A stretch of DNA of 23,258 bases from an uncultured Lachnoanaerobaculum sp. (GCF_938015485.1 NZ_CALLVU010000047.1:1-23258); one strand, 5' to 3'; shown: positions 7,601 to 16,022, numbered from the stretch's first letter. Made by a program: numbers and translations. The notes: generated by a model from the sequence alone, not told the origin.

Positions 7601-8596
7601 TTATATTCCAATCTTTTCTACTGCCTTATCCCTAAGCATCAGAGCATCCACCGCCTGTTTCGGATCTTTATTTTCAAAAAGTACGGCGTTTACCTCATCC
7701 ACTATCGGCATACAGATATTATATTTATTTGCAAGAGCCTTGGCCGCCTTGGCTGAATACACACCCTCAACCACCATGGCAACTTCCTTCATAGCCTCAT
7801 CCATACTCATTCCCTGCCCCATAAGCATACCGGCTTTTCTGTTTCTGCTGTGCTTACTGGCGCAGGTTACTATCAAATCTCCTATACCTGAAAGCCCGTA
7901 GAATGTCTCTATATTTGCACCCATTGCGGTGCCCAGCCTGCTTATTTCCACTATTCCTCTGGTAATAAGTGCCGCTTTGGCATTATCTCCATATCCAAGT
8001 CCGTCGGAAATACCTGCAGCCAAAGCTATAACGTTTTTCAGTGAGCCTCCCAGCTCAATGCCAAGCATATCTGTAGAAGTATACACTCTGAATACCGGAC
8101 TCATAAATGTTGACTGTATAATTTTTGCAGTCTCCATATCCTTGGCGCCTGCCACACAGGTGGTAGGAAGAAGTCTTACAACTTCCTCGGCATGACTTGG
8201 ACCTGAAAGTACCGCAACATCGGCATTCTTTATCTCATCCAAAATCTGATCACTAAGTATCTCCAAGGTGCTTTCCTCTATTCCCTTGGCAACATTTACA
8301 ATGATTTGATTTTCCTTATAAAAAGGTGCCATTTTCTTTGCGGTAGCTCTTGTAAAAATTGAAGGAACTGAAAGCACACAAATGTCCGCATTCTCCATAG
8401 CTTTCTCCAAATCGAATTCAAACACAATCCCCTCATCAAAGACAATCCCCGGCAGATTTTTATGTGTACATTTTTCTCTAAGTTCTTTTAATTCGCTCTC
8501 AATAGCTGACCACACCTTAACTTCATGCCCGTTGTCAAACAAAAGTCTGGCAAGAGCCATACCCCAAGTACCTGAACCTATAACAGCTGTTTTCAT
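7601..8596 (-). CDS. gpsA: NAD(P)H-dependent glycerol-3-phosphate dehydrogenase
   Basis: GpsA reduces dihydroxyacetone phosphate to sn-glycerol 3-phosphate, the backbone for phospholipids, in the cytoplasm. The 331-residue protein has the Rossmann nucleotide site GSGTWG (residues 7-12), NVAKGIE (101-107), SGPSHAEEV (131-139) and the catalytic-lysine segment GGSLKNVIA (Lys187). The substrate-binding stretch GYGDNAKAALITRG follows. All are standard for the family. Its start overlaps the plsY stop by four bases (ATGA). Its product feeds PlsY, the enzyme encoded just upstream, so the pair forms the first steps of phosphatidic acid synthesis. Confidence 0.97.
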   Translation of the reverse strand: MKTAVIGSGTWGMALARLLFDNGHEVKVWSAIESELKELREKCTHKNLPGIVFDEGIVFEFDLEKAMENADICVLSVPSIFTRATAKKMAPFYKENQIIVNVAKGIEESTLEILSDQILDEIKNADVAVLSGPSHAEEVVRLLPTTCVAGAKDMETAKIIQSTFMSPVFRVYTSTDMLGIELGGSLKNVIALAAGISDGLGYGDNAKAALITRGIVEISRLGTAMGANIETFYGLSGIGDLIVTCASKHSRNRKAGMLMGQGMSMDEAMKEVAMVVEGVYSAKAAKALANKYNICMPIVDEVNAVLFENKDPKQAVDALMLRDKAVEKIGI

Positions 8597-9231
8597 TTTT
8601 CCACCTTTTTCCCTATTTTATTCTCAGTTCCGTTAAGCAATCTCTTTATATTTGCTCTATGCATAAATATGGAAAGAAGTCCTATAGCGGCTGTCAAAAA
8701 TCTAAACTCCACAGGAGATGCTCCATCTCCGAATCCGTAGCTGAATTTGACAAGGAAATGTGACATTCCTATCAAAATAATCATTACAAATATAGAGCCA
8801 AGTGAGACATATCTTGTAATTGCAACTGTAATTATGAATACAATCAAACATACAACAGCTATCCTTATATCCAGTGCCATTATTATGCCTGCCGTAGATG
8901 CCACACCCTTTCCGCCTTTAAATCCCAGATAGAAAGGAAAGTTGTGCCCAAGCACCACACCAAGCCCGATATACAGCATATAGATATAGCTTAAGCTTAC
9001 ATTATCTCTGAAGATAAACCTTACAACCAAACATGGTATCAGTGACTTACAAAAATCTCCCAAAAATACAACCAATCCTGCCTTTGCTCCCAGCACTCTG
9101 AGTGTATTGGTTGCTCCGGCATTTCCTGAGCCATAATTTCTTATATCCATTTTATGTATTTTACCGAATATATATCCGGTTTCAATATTTCCTATAAAAT
9201 ATCCAATTATTAAAAGCAGAATCATAAGCAT
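8593..9231 (-). CDS. plsY: acyl-phosphate:glycerol-3-phosphate acyltransferase PlsY
   Basis: PlsY is an integral membrane enzyme that transfers an acyl group from acyl-phosphate to glycerol 3-phosphate, giving lysophosphatidic acid. At 212 residues it has the family length and several hydrophobic segments. The three conserved motifs are visible: GSGNAGATN (34-42), GHNFPFYLGFKGGKG (95-109) and TRYVSLGSI (139-147). The ATG overlaps the der stop by one base (TAATG), with GAGG about ten bases upstream. A second Met at codon 3 is less well placed. It lies between der and gpsA in one operon. Confidence 0.96.
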   Translation of the reverse strand: MLMILLLIIGYFIGNIETGYIFGKIHKMDIRNYGSGNAGATNTLRVLGAKAGLVVFLGDFCKSLIPCLVVRFIFRDNVSLSYIYMLYIGLGVVLGHNFPFYLGFKGGKGVASTAGIIMALDIRIAVVCLIVFIITVAITRYVSLGSIFVMIILIGMSHFLVKFSYGFGDGASPVEFRFLTAAIGLLSIFMHRANIKRLLNGTENKIGKKVEK

Positions 9232-10562
9232 TACTTGTTGTCCTCTTTTCTCTCTCTGATAATAAATCTTATAGATGTACCCCTGAATCCGAATGCTTCT
9301 CTTATCTTATTTTCCAAATATCTTTGATATGAGAAATGCATAAGCTGCTTTATATTGACAAATATAACAAATGTCGGCGGCTTTACCGCTACCTGTGTAG
9401 CATAGAAAATCTTTAATCTCTTACCTTTGTCTGAAGGCGGCTGCTGCATTACCGTAGCTTCAGAGATAATCTCATTGAGTACACCTGTCTGTATTCTTAG
9501 AGTCTGATTCTCCCTTACAATATCAATAAGCTCAAAGAGCTTTTGAAGTCTCTGACCGCTTAATGCCGATATAAAGATAAACTCCGCATAAGGCATAAAA
9601 GAAAGTATTCTCTTTATCTCATTGGTATATTCATAAATAGTCTTATCATTTTTTTCAATCAAATCCCACTTATTTACCGCAACTATTATGCCCTTGCCTC
9701 TGTCATGTGCAATACCTGCAATCTTTGCATCCTGTTCCGTAACACCTTCACTCGCATCAATAACAAGTATTACAACATCCGCTCTGTCTACAGCAGTTAC
9801 CGTCCTGATTATTGAGTACCTTTCAATATCCTCTTTTACCTTTGATTTTCTTCTAAGACCTGCAGTATCAATAAACACATATTCCTGCTTGTTATTTACA
9901 ACTACGGTATCTATAGCATCTCTCGTTGTGCCTGCAATATCCGATACGATTACTCTGTTTTGGCCTGTAAGTCTGTTGATAATTGACGATTTACCTACAT
10001 TCGGCTTTCCGACTATTGCAATTCTCGGTCTGTCATCATCCTCTTCATCTTCAGTGTCCTTATTTTTAAAGTGTGAAGCCACAGCCTCAAGCAAATCTCC
10101 TATTCCAAGCCTTGACGCTGCAGATACAGGTATAGGGTCTCCGATACCTAAGTTGTAAAATTCGTATACATCATTTCCGAACTTAGCCATTGAGTCAACC
10201 TTATTTACCGCAAGTACAACAGGTTTTCTTGACTTTCTGAGCATATCACAGACTTTGGAATCCGAATCTACAAGACCTTGGCGCACATCTGTAATAAATA
10301 CAATTACATCCGCCGTCTCTATAGCTATCTCTGCCTGTTCTCTCATCTGAGAAAGTATAACATCGCTGCTGTCAGGTTCGATTCCGCCTGTATCAATCAA
10401 TGTAAAATTCATATTAAGCCATGTGCAATCCGCATAAATTCTGTCTCTGGTTACTCCCGGTGTATCCTTAACTATTGAAATCGGTTCACCTGCTATGGCG
10501 TTAAACAATGTAGACTTTCCTACATTCGGTCTACCTATGATGGCAACTACGGGTTTACTCAT
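9231..10562 (-). CDS. der: ribosome assembly GTPase Der (EngA)
   Basis: Der is an essential double-GTPase that acts in maturation of the 50S ribosomal subunit. The protein is 443 residues from the chosen start. The first G domain starts with GRPNVGKST (residues 10-18) and includes DTPGVTRD and NKVD. A short acidic linker (DTEDEEDDDRP) follows, then the second G domain with GKPNVGKSS (185-193), DTAGLR and NKWD. A C-terminal KH-like domain ends in RGTSIRFIIRERK. The frame is open to an earlier ATG at 10595, but the ATG at 10562 has an AAGGAG ribosome site six bases upstream and begins with the typical MSKPVVAIIG. The start overlaps the end of the DUF512 gene by eight bases. Confidence 0.97.
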   Translation of the reverse strand: MSKPVVAIIGRPNVGKSTLFNAIAGEPISIVKDTPGVTRDRIYADCTWLNMNFTLIDTGGIEPDSSDVILSQMREQAEIAIETADVIVFITDVRQGLVDSDSKVCDMLRKSRKPVVLAVNKVDSMAKFGNDVYEFYNLGIGDPIPVSAASRLGIGDLLEAVASHFKNKDTEDEEDDDRPRIAIVGKPNVGKSSIINRLTGQNRVIVSDIAGTTRDAIDTVVVNNKQEYVFIDTAGLRRKSKVKEDIERYSIIRTVTAVDRADVVILVIDASEGVTEQDAKIAGIAHDRGKGIIVAVNKWDLIEKNDKTIYEYTNEIKRILSFMPYAEFIFISALSGQRLQKLFELIDIVRENQTLRIQTGVLNEIISEATVMQQPPSDKGKRLKIFYATQVAVKPPTFVIFVNIKQLMHFSYQRYLENKIREAFGFRGTSIRFIIRERKEDNK

Positions 10563-11925
10563 TTTTAACTCCTTTTTCATATGCCTTATAAGCATTTTCT
10601 TCTATATAATTATCAGACACTATGGCATTTACAAGGTCATAGCCTGACTGACCTACTATTACCGTCTTTGTATTCAGTTCTCTTTCGATATCACTTCTGG
10701 TCAAATCGTCAAGCAATACTTCTTCACCGCTTCTGAACATATTTACAGATAACAAAAGTCTGTCTCCAAGGTCTTTACCTTTCAGCTGATTTATAATATC
10801 AACTCCTGTCAAAAGCCCTGCCACTGTAATTCTCTCACCGAAAAAGTCATTCCTTATCACATAGAGATTGATCTTTTTGCTTGGAAATTTTTCTTCTATC
10901 TCCTTTAAAAGTTCTTCCATAGAGTGTGCCGGCAATATAGCCGTGGCAACACTTATAACTTCTTCCTTTTTTATATCGGCTTTCGGCACTTTCAATGTCT
11001 CTACGGCATCTTTTACCTCTTCGCTTAGAAGTCTTAACATACCGACACCGTTTTCAAGCTGTATATAACCGTCATAGGTATCTTCAGATGGCATCTGCTT
11101 TCCTGCTATCAGATAAAATTCATCACTGGCCTGCGCAAAATGCATACCGCACTTTTTCATCGCCTTTTGTTGAATTTCTTCTATTATATTGATAGTCTCT
11201 TTTGCCTTCTCCTTATCTACCAAAGTCAGTCTCGGCAGATCGTCTCTAAACTTTGTGATACCTACAGGCACCACAGATACGCTCTCCATCGTCGGAGCGT
11301 ATTTTAACAAATCATTAAGTGTACGCCTAAGTTCTTCACCGTCATTATAACCCGGACACATAACCACTTGCCCGTTCATCGGCACATTCTTCTCATAAAG
11401 CTTATCTATATACTTAAGAGATTCACCTGCAAAGCGGTTGTGAAGCATCTCTTTTCTAAGTTTGGGGTTTGTAGTATGTACGGATATATTGATAGGCGCC
11501 AGATTAAATCTTATTATTCTGTCTATATCCGCATCCTTCATATTTGTAAGTGTTACATAATTGCCTTGTAAAAATGATAATCTTGAGTCGTCATCCTTAA
11601 AATACAGAGTCTCTCTCATTCCTTTCGGCATCTGATCTATAAAGCAAAAGATACATTTGTTGGTACATGACTTATAATCGCTCATAAGCCCCTCATCAAA
11701 CTCAAGTCCTATATCTTCATAGTCACTCTCTATATCAAGTTCCCACTCTTCTCCGTTTGCCTTTTCAATCACCATGGTGAATTCTTCGGCATTTATATAA
11801 TATCTATAATCTAATACATCTTTTATCTCATTGCCGTCAATGGATATCAGCTTATCTCCGGGCTCTACCTCCAGTTCTTCAGCTATCGACCCCTTGGCAA
11901 CGCTCTTTATTACATGAAAATTCAT
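10555..11925 (-). CDS. DUF512 family radical SAM protein with N-terminal PDZ-like domain
   Basis: The protein is 456 residues from the ATG at 11925. An N-terminal PDZ-like segment (about 1-70, with GSIAEELEVEPGDKLISIDG) is followed by a radical-SAM-type cluster motif C87-x3-C91-x2-C94 (CTNKCIFC), and then by the DUF512 region. The family is known in Firmicutes and cyanobacteria and is often found beside der (engA). Its reaction is not established, and the linkage suggests a role in ribosome assembly or RNA/protein modification. The reading frame stays open upstream to 12012, but that extension runs through a terminator stem. The ATG at 11925 has TGGAG at a proper distance. It is the first gene of a five-gene operon. 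No clear promoter was found between 11926 and 12002. Confidence 0.9.
   Translation of the reverse strand: MNFHVIKSVAKGSIAEELEVEPGDKLISIDGNEIKDVLDYRYYINAEEFTMVIEKANGEEWELDIESDYEDIGLEFDEGLMSDYKSCTNKCIFCFIDQMPKGMRETLYFKDDDSRLSFLQGNYVTLTNMKDADIDRIIRFNLAPINISVHTTNPKLRKEMLHNRFAGESLKYIDKLYEKNVPMNGQVVMCPGYNDGEELRRTLNDLLKYAPTMESVSVVPVGITKFRDDLPRLTLVDKEKAKETINIIEEIQQKAMKKCGMHFAQASDEFYLIAGKQMPSEDTYDGYIQLENGVGMLRLLSEEVKDAVETLKVPKADIKKEEVISVATAILPAHSMEELLKEIEEKFPSKKINLYVIRNDFFGERITVAGLLTGVDIINQLKGKDLGDRLLLSVNMFRSGEEVLLDDLTRSDIERELNTKTVIVGQSGYDLVNAIVSDNYIEENAYKAYEKGVKNE
10569..10574 (-). promoter_or_regulatory. ribosome binding site of der
   Basis: AAGGAG ends six bases before the ATG at 10562, inside the last codons of the preceding gene. 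It decides this start over the in-frame ATG at 10595. Confidence 0.8.
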
Positions 11926-11929
11926 CTTA

Positions 11930-11934
11930 CTCCA
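11930..11934 (-). promoter_or_regulatory. ribosome binding site of the DUF512 gene
   Basis: TGGAG lies four bases before the ATG at 11925 and fixes this start. The upstream frame extension reads through the terminator arm and shows no ribosome site. Confidence 0.75.
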
Positions 11935-12002
11935 TTCATTTGTAAATAGCAAATAAAGTGCAACCGGCCTAAGGTTTAAGCCACCTTGCCAAAACGGAAA
12001 AG

Positions 12003-12035
12003 AAAAAGCCACGAGATACGAGCTCGTGGCTTTTT
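12003..12035. terminator. strong bidirectional intrinsic terminator
   Basis: GCCACGAG (12008-12015) pairs with CTCGTGGC (12023-12030) around a 7-base loop. The stem is flanked by AAAAA (12003-12007) and TTTTT (12031-12035), giving a near-perfect 13-bp stem with U runs in both directions. On the minus strand it follows the GH2 gene and also follows a promoter at 12085-12113. It stands 78 bases before the DUF512 start codon. Confidence 0.85.
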
Positions 12036-12079
12036 CGCTGTAGCACTTTTACGACTACATATCTTAACTTCATTTGCCT
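12003..12079 (-). ncRNA. candidate small RNA or attenuated leader
   Basis: A promoter with extended -10 (12085-12113) predicts a start near 12078-12079. The transcript would carry a small hairpin (TGTAG 12055-12059 with CTACA 12039-12043) and end at the strong terminator about 75 bases later. No plausible coding frame with a ribosome site is present. It could be a free small RNA, or the regulated leader of the DUF512-der-plsY-gpsA-mgtA operon if the terminator is leaky. I do not recognise it as a member of a known RNA family. The call rests only on the promoter/hairpin/terminator arrangement. Confidence 0.35.
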
Positions 12080-12084
12080 CTTTC

Positions 12085-12113
12085 AGTCTAGCATATTAAA
12101 TTTTAGATTTCAA
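12085..12113 (-). promoter_or_regulatory. promoter just after the GH2 gene, facing the DUF512-der operon
   Basis: On the minus strand TTGAAA (12108-12113) and TAGACT (12085-12090) are 17 bases apart. TGC directly before the -10 box gives an extended -10. It begins five bases after the GH2 stop codon and is the only good promoter seen before the DUF512 operon. Confidence 0.6.
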
Positions 12114-12117
12114 TATT

Positions 12118-14403
12118 TTATTTCTTAATTTCCTGTAACTTCTTATTTATAAGTGCAAATACCTTCTCACTATCCGCCTTCTCAGAACTGAAAAATGATG
12201 ACATTTCCTCTACAGGCATACCGCCCATTATACCGAGCATGCTCTTTTTAACATTCATTGTACCGAACTGATTGACTATTGATACCAATATATCTCCCGC
12301 TTTATCATTTCTGACTACATCTTCCACAGTATCTTTTATGCTGAAATATTCAGAATTAAACTCAAGCTTTTTAACATCAAGACTTTCAGTGTCCATATCA
12401 TCAAACCAGTTCTTAACGCAGCTCTCTTCTTCATCAGCAGGTCTTACATATCCGGCAAAAGGTTTCTCTTCTCTGATAAATGTGGTTCTGTCGGATATTT
12501 CCTCATCTTCCGTTATACCTACCGCCTTTATATAATTTGCACCCATATTAAGGCTTACATTCTCAAATACAAAGATCTTTTCTCCTTCCTTTTCACCAAG
12601 GCAAATTCCGTTTACAAACAACCTTACCTTTTCCATATTTGAATAAATCTTTATATTTATCTTTTCATCACTTCTGATTGCAAATCTCTTGCTTGCAATA
12701 TGAACAAATTGCTCATCCGACCAGTATGCCTTGTACACATAGAATGAGTCTTTCTTTATCTTTCTGTCTATGGTTACAAGCCCTTTGTTATTTCTGCCCT
12801 GAACACCGCCTTCATCTCTCATATCACAACCGAAGTCAAACATATTCCAAACATATGAACCCCAGATTTCAGGTCTCTCATCAAGAAGTTTTACCATATG
12901 CTCATGATACTCCGCCTGATACTCCTCACTATAATCCTTGCATTCAGGAGTATTTGAGTGCCAGCTTATAATACCCTCACAGCCGTACTCTGAAAGCCCT
13001 ACCGCTCTGTTTGGATGCATAGCTCTGAACTTGTCAAACCATACTTCATTATCTGTATACTTTCCTCCATACCAACCGAAATATAGATTGTATGCAAGTA
13101 TATCTGTAATCTGGTTGTGTTCCGAGTCCATAGGAAGCATTGATACTTGAGCCATTGTTGTAAGTCTTGTTTTATCAATACTCTTTACAAGCTCATCAAG
13201 CTCTCTTAAATTTTCTGTAAGTCCCGGAATATTTCCTGCAATAGTTATCTCATTTGAAATCCCCCAAAAAAGTATACTGCTATGGTTATAGTTTTGGTAA
13301 ATAAGCTCTTTCATCTGCTCCATAGCATTCTCATGTGCCTTAGGATCCTTATTCATTCTTGATATAAAAGGAATTTCAGCCCATACTATAAGTCCGTATC
13401 TGTCACAAAGCTCATAAAAATAATCATCCTGCTGGTAATGAGCAAGTCTTACACTGTTTGCACCCACATCCGTTATCAAATCAAGATCGTCAAAATGATC
13501 AAGCTTTTCAAGTGCATTACCCTTTCCAAGTCTGTCCTGATGTCTGCTCACACCTCTTAAAGGAAAGCTCTTTCCGTTTAAGAAAAATCCCTTGTCAGGA
13601 TCTACATAATACTCTCTAATACCATGATTTAGCTCTACATTGTCAAGTACTTCATTATGTCTTATAAGCTTTATGCTCAAACCATATAGAAACGGATCTT
13701 TCACACCGTTCCAAAGATGTACATTATCTATCTTAAAACTCAGTTTTGTTATATTCCTTGCAGGTGCAACAACCGACCCGATATCTTCATAGCTGTCTCC
13801 GTCTCTTACCCCGGCCATAATCATATCGGATTCCAGTGGGTCTTTTACATAAGCGGTAATATCTATTATTGCATCCTCACCGTCTATCTTTGATGTAACA
13901 GCCACTCCGCTGCCTGCATAATACTCTATATCAAATCTTGTCTTAGGTACTGAAATAAGGCTTACATTTCTATATATACCTCCATAGAATGTAAAATCCG
14001 CCATTTGAGGGTATACATCGGAATGATTTGAATTATCTACTTCTACAGCAATTATAACAGAATCTTTTTTCTCAAAGAATCTTGTAATATTAACTCTGAA
14101 TCTTGAGTATCCGCCTCTATGCTCCTGCACAAACTCCCTGTCAATATATATTCTTGCTACAGAATTTACGCCTTCAAAATCCAGAATAAAATCACTCTCA
14201 GGTGATACAAGAGGTCTTACAAGCTTCTTTATATATGCAGCTTTTCCTTTATAATAGTCATTTCCTCCGTCCTGTCCGTCAAAACCGTTATAAGTATGGG
14301 GAAGATTTATCATATCAAAGCTCTCATCTACAACTAATGTATCATTTACTTCGGTATTCTTTTTAAAAAGCCAGCCTTCATTCAAATCATCTATGACTCT
14401 CAT
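12118..14403 (-). CDS. glycoside hydrolase family 2 protein (beta-galactosidase or beta-glucuronidase type)
   Basis: This 761-residue enzyme removes a terminal beta-linked sugar by the retaining mechanism of GH2. The N-terminal sugar-binding jelly roll spans about 1-165, an Ig-like domain about 170-265, and the TIM barrel about 270-565. A C-terminal extension with an Ig-like part follows. The acid/base is Glu385 in FWGISNEI and the nucleophile is Glu472 in GLSEYGCEG. No signal peptide is seen, so it acts in the cytoplasm on imported substrate. N538-N539-K540 fits the N-x-K pattern described for beta-glucuronidases, but similar strings occur in other GH2 enzymes, so the sugar remains open. AGGAGG before the ATG is a strong ribosome site. 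It lies 40 bases after the GPH symporter gene and is probably co-transcribed with it. Confidence 0.9.
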   Translation of the reverse strand: MRVIDDLNEGWLFKKNTEVNDTLVVDESFDMINLPHTYNGFDGQDGGNDYYKGKAAYIKKLVRPLVSPESDFILDFEGVNSVARIYIDREFVQEHRGGYSRFRVNITRFFEKKDSVIIAVEVDNSNHSDVYPQMADFTFYGGIYRNVSLISVPKTRFDIEYYAGSGVAVTSKIDGEDAIIDITAYVKDPLESDMIMAGVRDGDSYEDIGSVVAPARNITKLSFKIDNVHLWNGVKDPFLYGLSIKLIRHNEVLDNVELNHGIREYYVDPDKGFFLNGKSFPLRGVSRHQDRLGKGNALEKLDHFDDLDLITDVGANSVRLAHYQQDDYFYELCDRYGLIVWAEIPFISRMNKDPKAHENAMEQMKELIYQNYNHSSILFWGISNEITIAGNIPGLTENLRELDELVKSIDKTRLTTMAQVSMLPMDSEHNQITDILAYNLYFGWYGGKYTDNEVWFDKFRAMHPNRAVGLSEYGCEGIISWHSNTPECKDYSEEYQAEYHEHMVKLLDERPEIWGSYVWNMFDFGCDMRDEGGVQGRNNKGLVTIDRKIKKDSFYVYKAYWSDEQFVHIASKRFAIRSDEKINIKIYSNMEKVRLFVNGICLGEKEGEKIFVFENVSLNMGANYIKAVGITEDEEISDRTTFIREEKPFAGYVRPADEEESCVKNWFDDMDTESLDVKKLEFNSEYFSIKDTVEDVVRNDKAGDILVSIVNQFGTMNVKKSMLGIMGGMPVEEMSSFFSSEKADSEKVFALINKKLQEIKK

Positions 14404-14443
14404 ATATTTCCCTCCTAAGATATATTAAAAAATATCCGTTCCG

Positions 14444-15907
14444 TTATACGGCTTCGTTCTGTGACTTTTTCTTTATTTCAGCTATTTCAGCCTGGATGCT
14501 TTCCATCTTCTCCTTTGTTAAAGGATAGAATTTCATAGCAATAAGATTACAAACCAGTCCTATTATAAGAAGTCCGTACATACAAAACATTGCAACAGCT
14601 TTAATTGCCGGAGACATCGGTGTGTCCACAGTCGGAAGTGCATCCTTAAATCCTATAGCCGCACAGCAAAGTCCGACAATAGTGGCTCCAAGTGATGAAA
14701 TAAGCTTATCTACAAATGAAAAAAGTGTTCCCATAAGACCCGGCACATACTTACCTGAACGGTATACCTCATAGTCCGCACAGTCTGCAGTCATAGGTAT
14801 TACTATATTTCCTGATACTCCTGTAAAGCCCTTCATAAGCAGGAACAATACAAGGAATACTATTGTAAATGTGTTCCAACCTGTAAAGCCCTCTCCCGGG
14901 AATCTCAAAGTTGTAGGATCGAAAACATAGAATGATGCTATCGAAAGGATACATGTTATAAGTCCGCCTATAGAACCGAAGAGCATTGCCTTTCTCTGTC
15001 CGAGATATCTTGCAATATAACCTACACCGAAGAACAACATAAGTGCAGTAGGTATTGCGGTATAAGCAGCAACCTGACCGCCTGCCGCGGTATTCCCGCA
15101 AACTATTGAGTAAACCATAATTACAACAACCGCATTGGTCTGTGTGATAATTGCAAGCTTATCTGTAGATGCGGATACTACAAGCATCTGTATTGCTCTG
15201 TTCTTTGATAAAACCTCCCAGTAATCTCTGAGTCTGATCTTTGTAGGTTTTCCAAGTCCGAAGAATTCGGTTCTGTCCTTTCCGGATATTGCAATTATTG
15301 CAATAATTGTAAATATACCTGATATAACTGCGGTTATAAGCCAAAACTCATGGTAAAACTCCTCTGTGAATTTTCCATACTTAGGTATAAGATTCTGAAA
15401 TACCAAAACAGGTATCGCCGCAAAGAGTATGGTATTGTAAATACCGTCAAATATTGTAAACATAGGTCTTTGCTTCGGATCGTTTGTAAGACAGGTCTGT
15501 GCCGACTTTGTAACAACACATTGGAAAGTATACCCTATGATATAAATCATATATAAAACAATAAATACTAACAATCTGTTCTTCTCAGGTGTAATATGTG
15601 TTACATGAACTATCAAAAATGAAAATACCGCCAATATGATATTTCCTATCAGCATAAAAGGTCTGTTCTTTCCGAATTTTGAATCTGTCTTGTCAACCAC
15701 ATATCCTATAAAAGGATCTGTAATACCGTCCCAAATTCTCATATTCATAATAATAGTGGAAGCCAATACCACTCCTACGCCTACGAATCCTACCAGATAA
15801 TAACTGATAAAATTCATAAAAAATAGATACAAATTTGTAGCTGTGTTATTTAAGGCAAATCCGGCTATCTGCCATAACTTAGCTCTATGAACTCCGTTCT
15901 GATTCAT
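14444..15907 (-). CDS. GPH-family sugar:cation symporter (MelB/GusB-like)
   Basis: This 487-residue membrane protein has about twelve hydrophobic segments and belongs to the glycoside-pentoside-hexuronide family. Members import melibiose, lactose, xylosides or glucuronides with Na+ or H+. The family signature lies after helix 2: R57-x-x-D60-G-I-T-D64-P with D72, then the FGKNRP loop (residues 78-83). The cytoplasmic C-terminus is charged (KEKMESIQAEIAEIKKK). The ATG has GGAGG at a good distance. It is the first gene of the symporter-GH2 unit, so it most likely imports the glycoside that the GH2 enzyme cleaves. The unit faces a divergent AraC-type regulator, and the promoter has tandem repeats fitting control by it. 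Confidence 0.92.
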   Translation of the reverse strand: MNQNGVHRAKLWQIAGFALNNTATNLYLFFMNFISYYLVGFVGVGVVLASTIIMNMRIWDGITDPFIGYVVDKTDSKFGKNRPFMLIGNIILAVFSFLIVHVTHITPEKNRLLVFIVLYMIYIIGYTFQCVVTKSAQTCLTNDPKQRPMFTIFDGIYNTILFAAIPVLVFQNLIPKYGKFTEEFYHEFWLITAVISGIFTIIAIIAISGKDRTEFFGLGKPTKIRLRDYWEVLSKNRAIQMLVVSASTDKLAIITQTNAVVVIMVYSIVCGNTAAGGQVAAYTAIPTALMLFFGVGYIARYLGQRKAMLFGSIGGLITCILSIASFYVFDPTTLRFPGEGFTGWNTFTIVFLVLFLLMKGFTGVSGNIVIPMTADCADYEVYRSGKYVPGLMGTLFSFVDKLISSLGATIVGLCCAAIGFKDALPTVDTPMSPAIKAVAMFCMYGLLIIGLVCNLIAMKFYPLTKEKMESIQAEIAEIKKKSQNEAV

Positions 15908-15937
15908 AAATTACCTCCGTTCTTACTTTACCAAGAT

Positions 15938-15972
15938 ATTATATTTACTTAATATTATCTTAAATTTACTTA
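15938..15972 (-). promoter_or_regulatory. symporter/GH2 promoter with tandem AraC-type repeats
   Basis: A perfect TATAAT (minus strand, 15938-15943) has only a poor -35 (AATTTA, 15961-15966), as is common for activator-dependent promoters. The nonamer ATTTACTTA occurs at 15943-15951 and again at 15964-15972, in the same orientation and 21 bp apart, two helical turns. The second copy covers the -35 position. This fits binding of the AraC-type regulator encoded divergently at 16063. The inference rests on spacing and position. Confidence 0.45.
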
Positions 15973-15993
15973 TTTAGGAAGTGAATCATTATC

Positions 15994-16022
15994 TTTAAAG
16001 TAGCATAATATTATGGTATCAT
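15994..16022 (+). promoter_or_regulatory. possible promoter of the AraC-type gene
   Basis: TTTAAA (15994-15999) and TATCAT (16017-16022) are spaced by 17 bases, 40 bases before the regulator's ATG. Both boxes deviate from consensus, so the call is weak. Confidence 0.3.

Noticed and set aside
7929..8195. Plus-strand frames opposite gpsA and der
   Set aside because: These are antisense shadows of well-conserved genes, without ribosome sites.
10563..10595. Earlier start of Der at 10595
   Set aside because: The ATG at 10562 has AAGGAG and gives the standard MSKPVVAIIG beginning.
11945..11985. tRNA-like or riboswitch-like look of the GC-richer stretch before the DUF512 gene
   Set aside because: A small hairpin (GGCTTA with TAGGCC) is present, but there is no cloverleaf, no T-loop GGTTCGA-type sequence and no core of a riboswitch I know.
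11926..12012. N-terminal extension of the DUF512 protein starting at 12012
   Set aside because: The extension would be translated from within a terminator arm and has no ribosome site; the ATG at 11925 has TGGAG and begins the expected PDZ-like domain.
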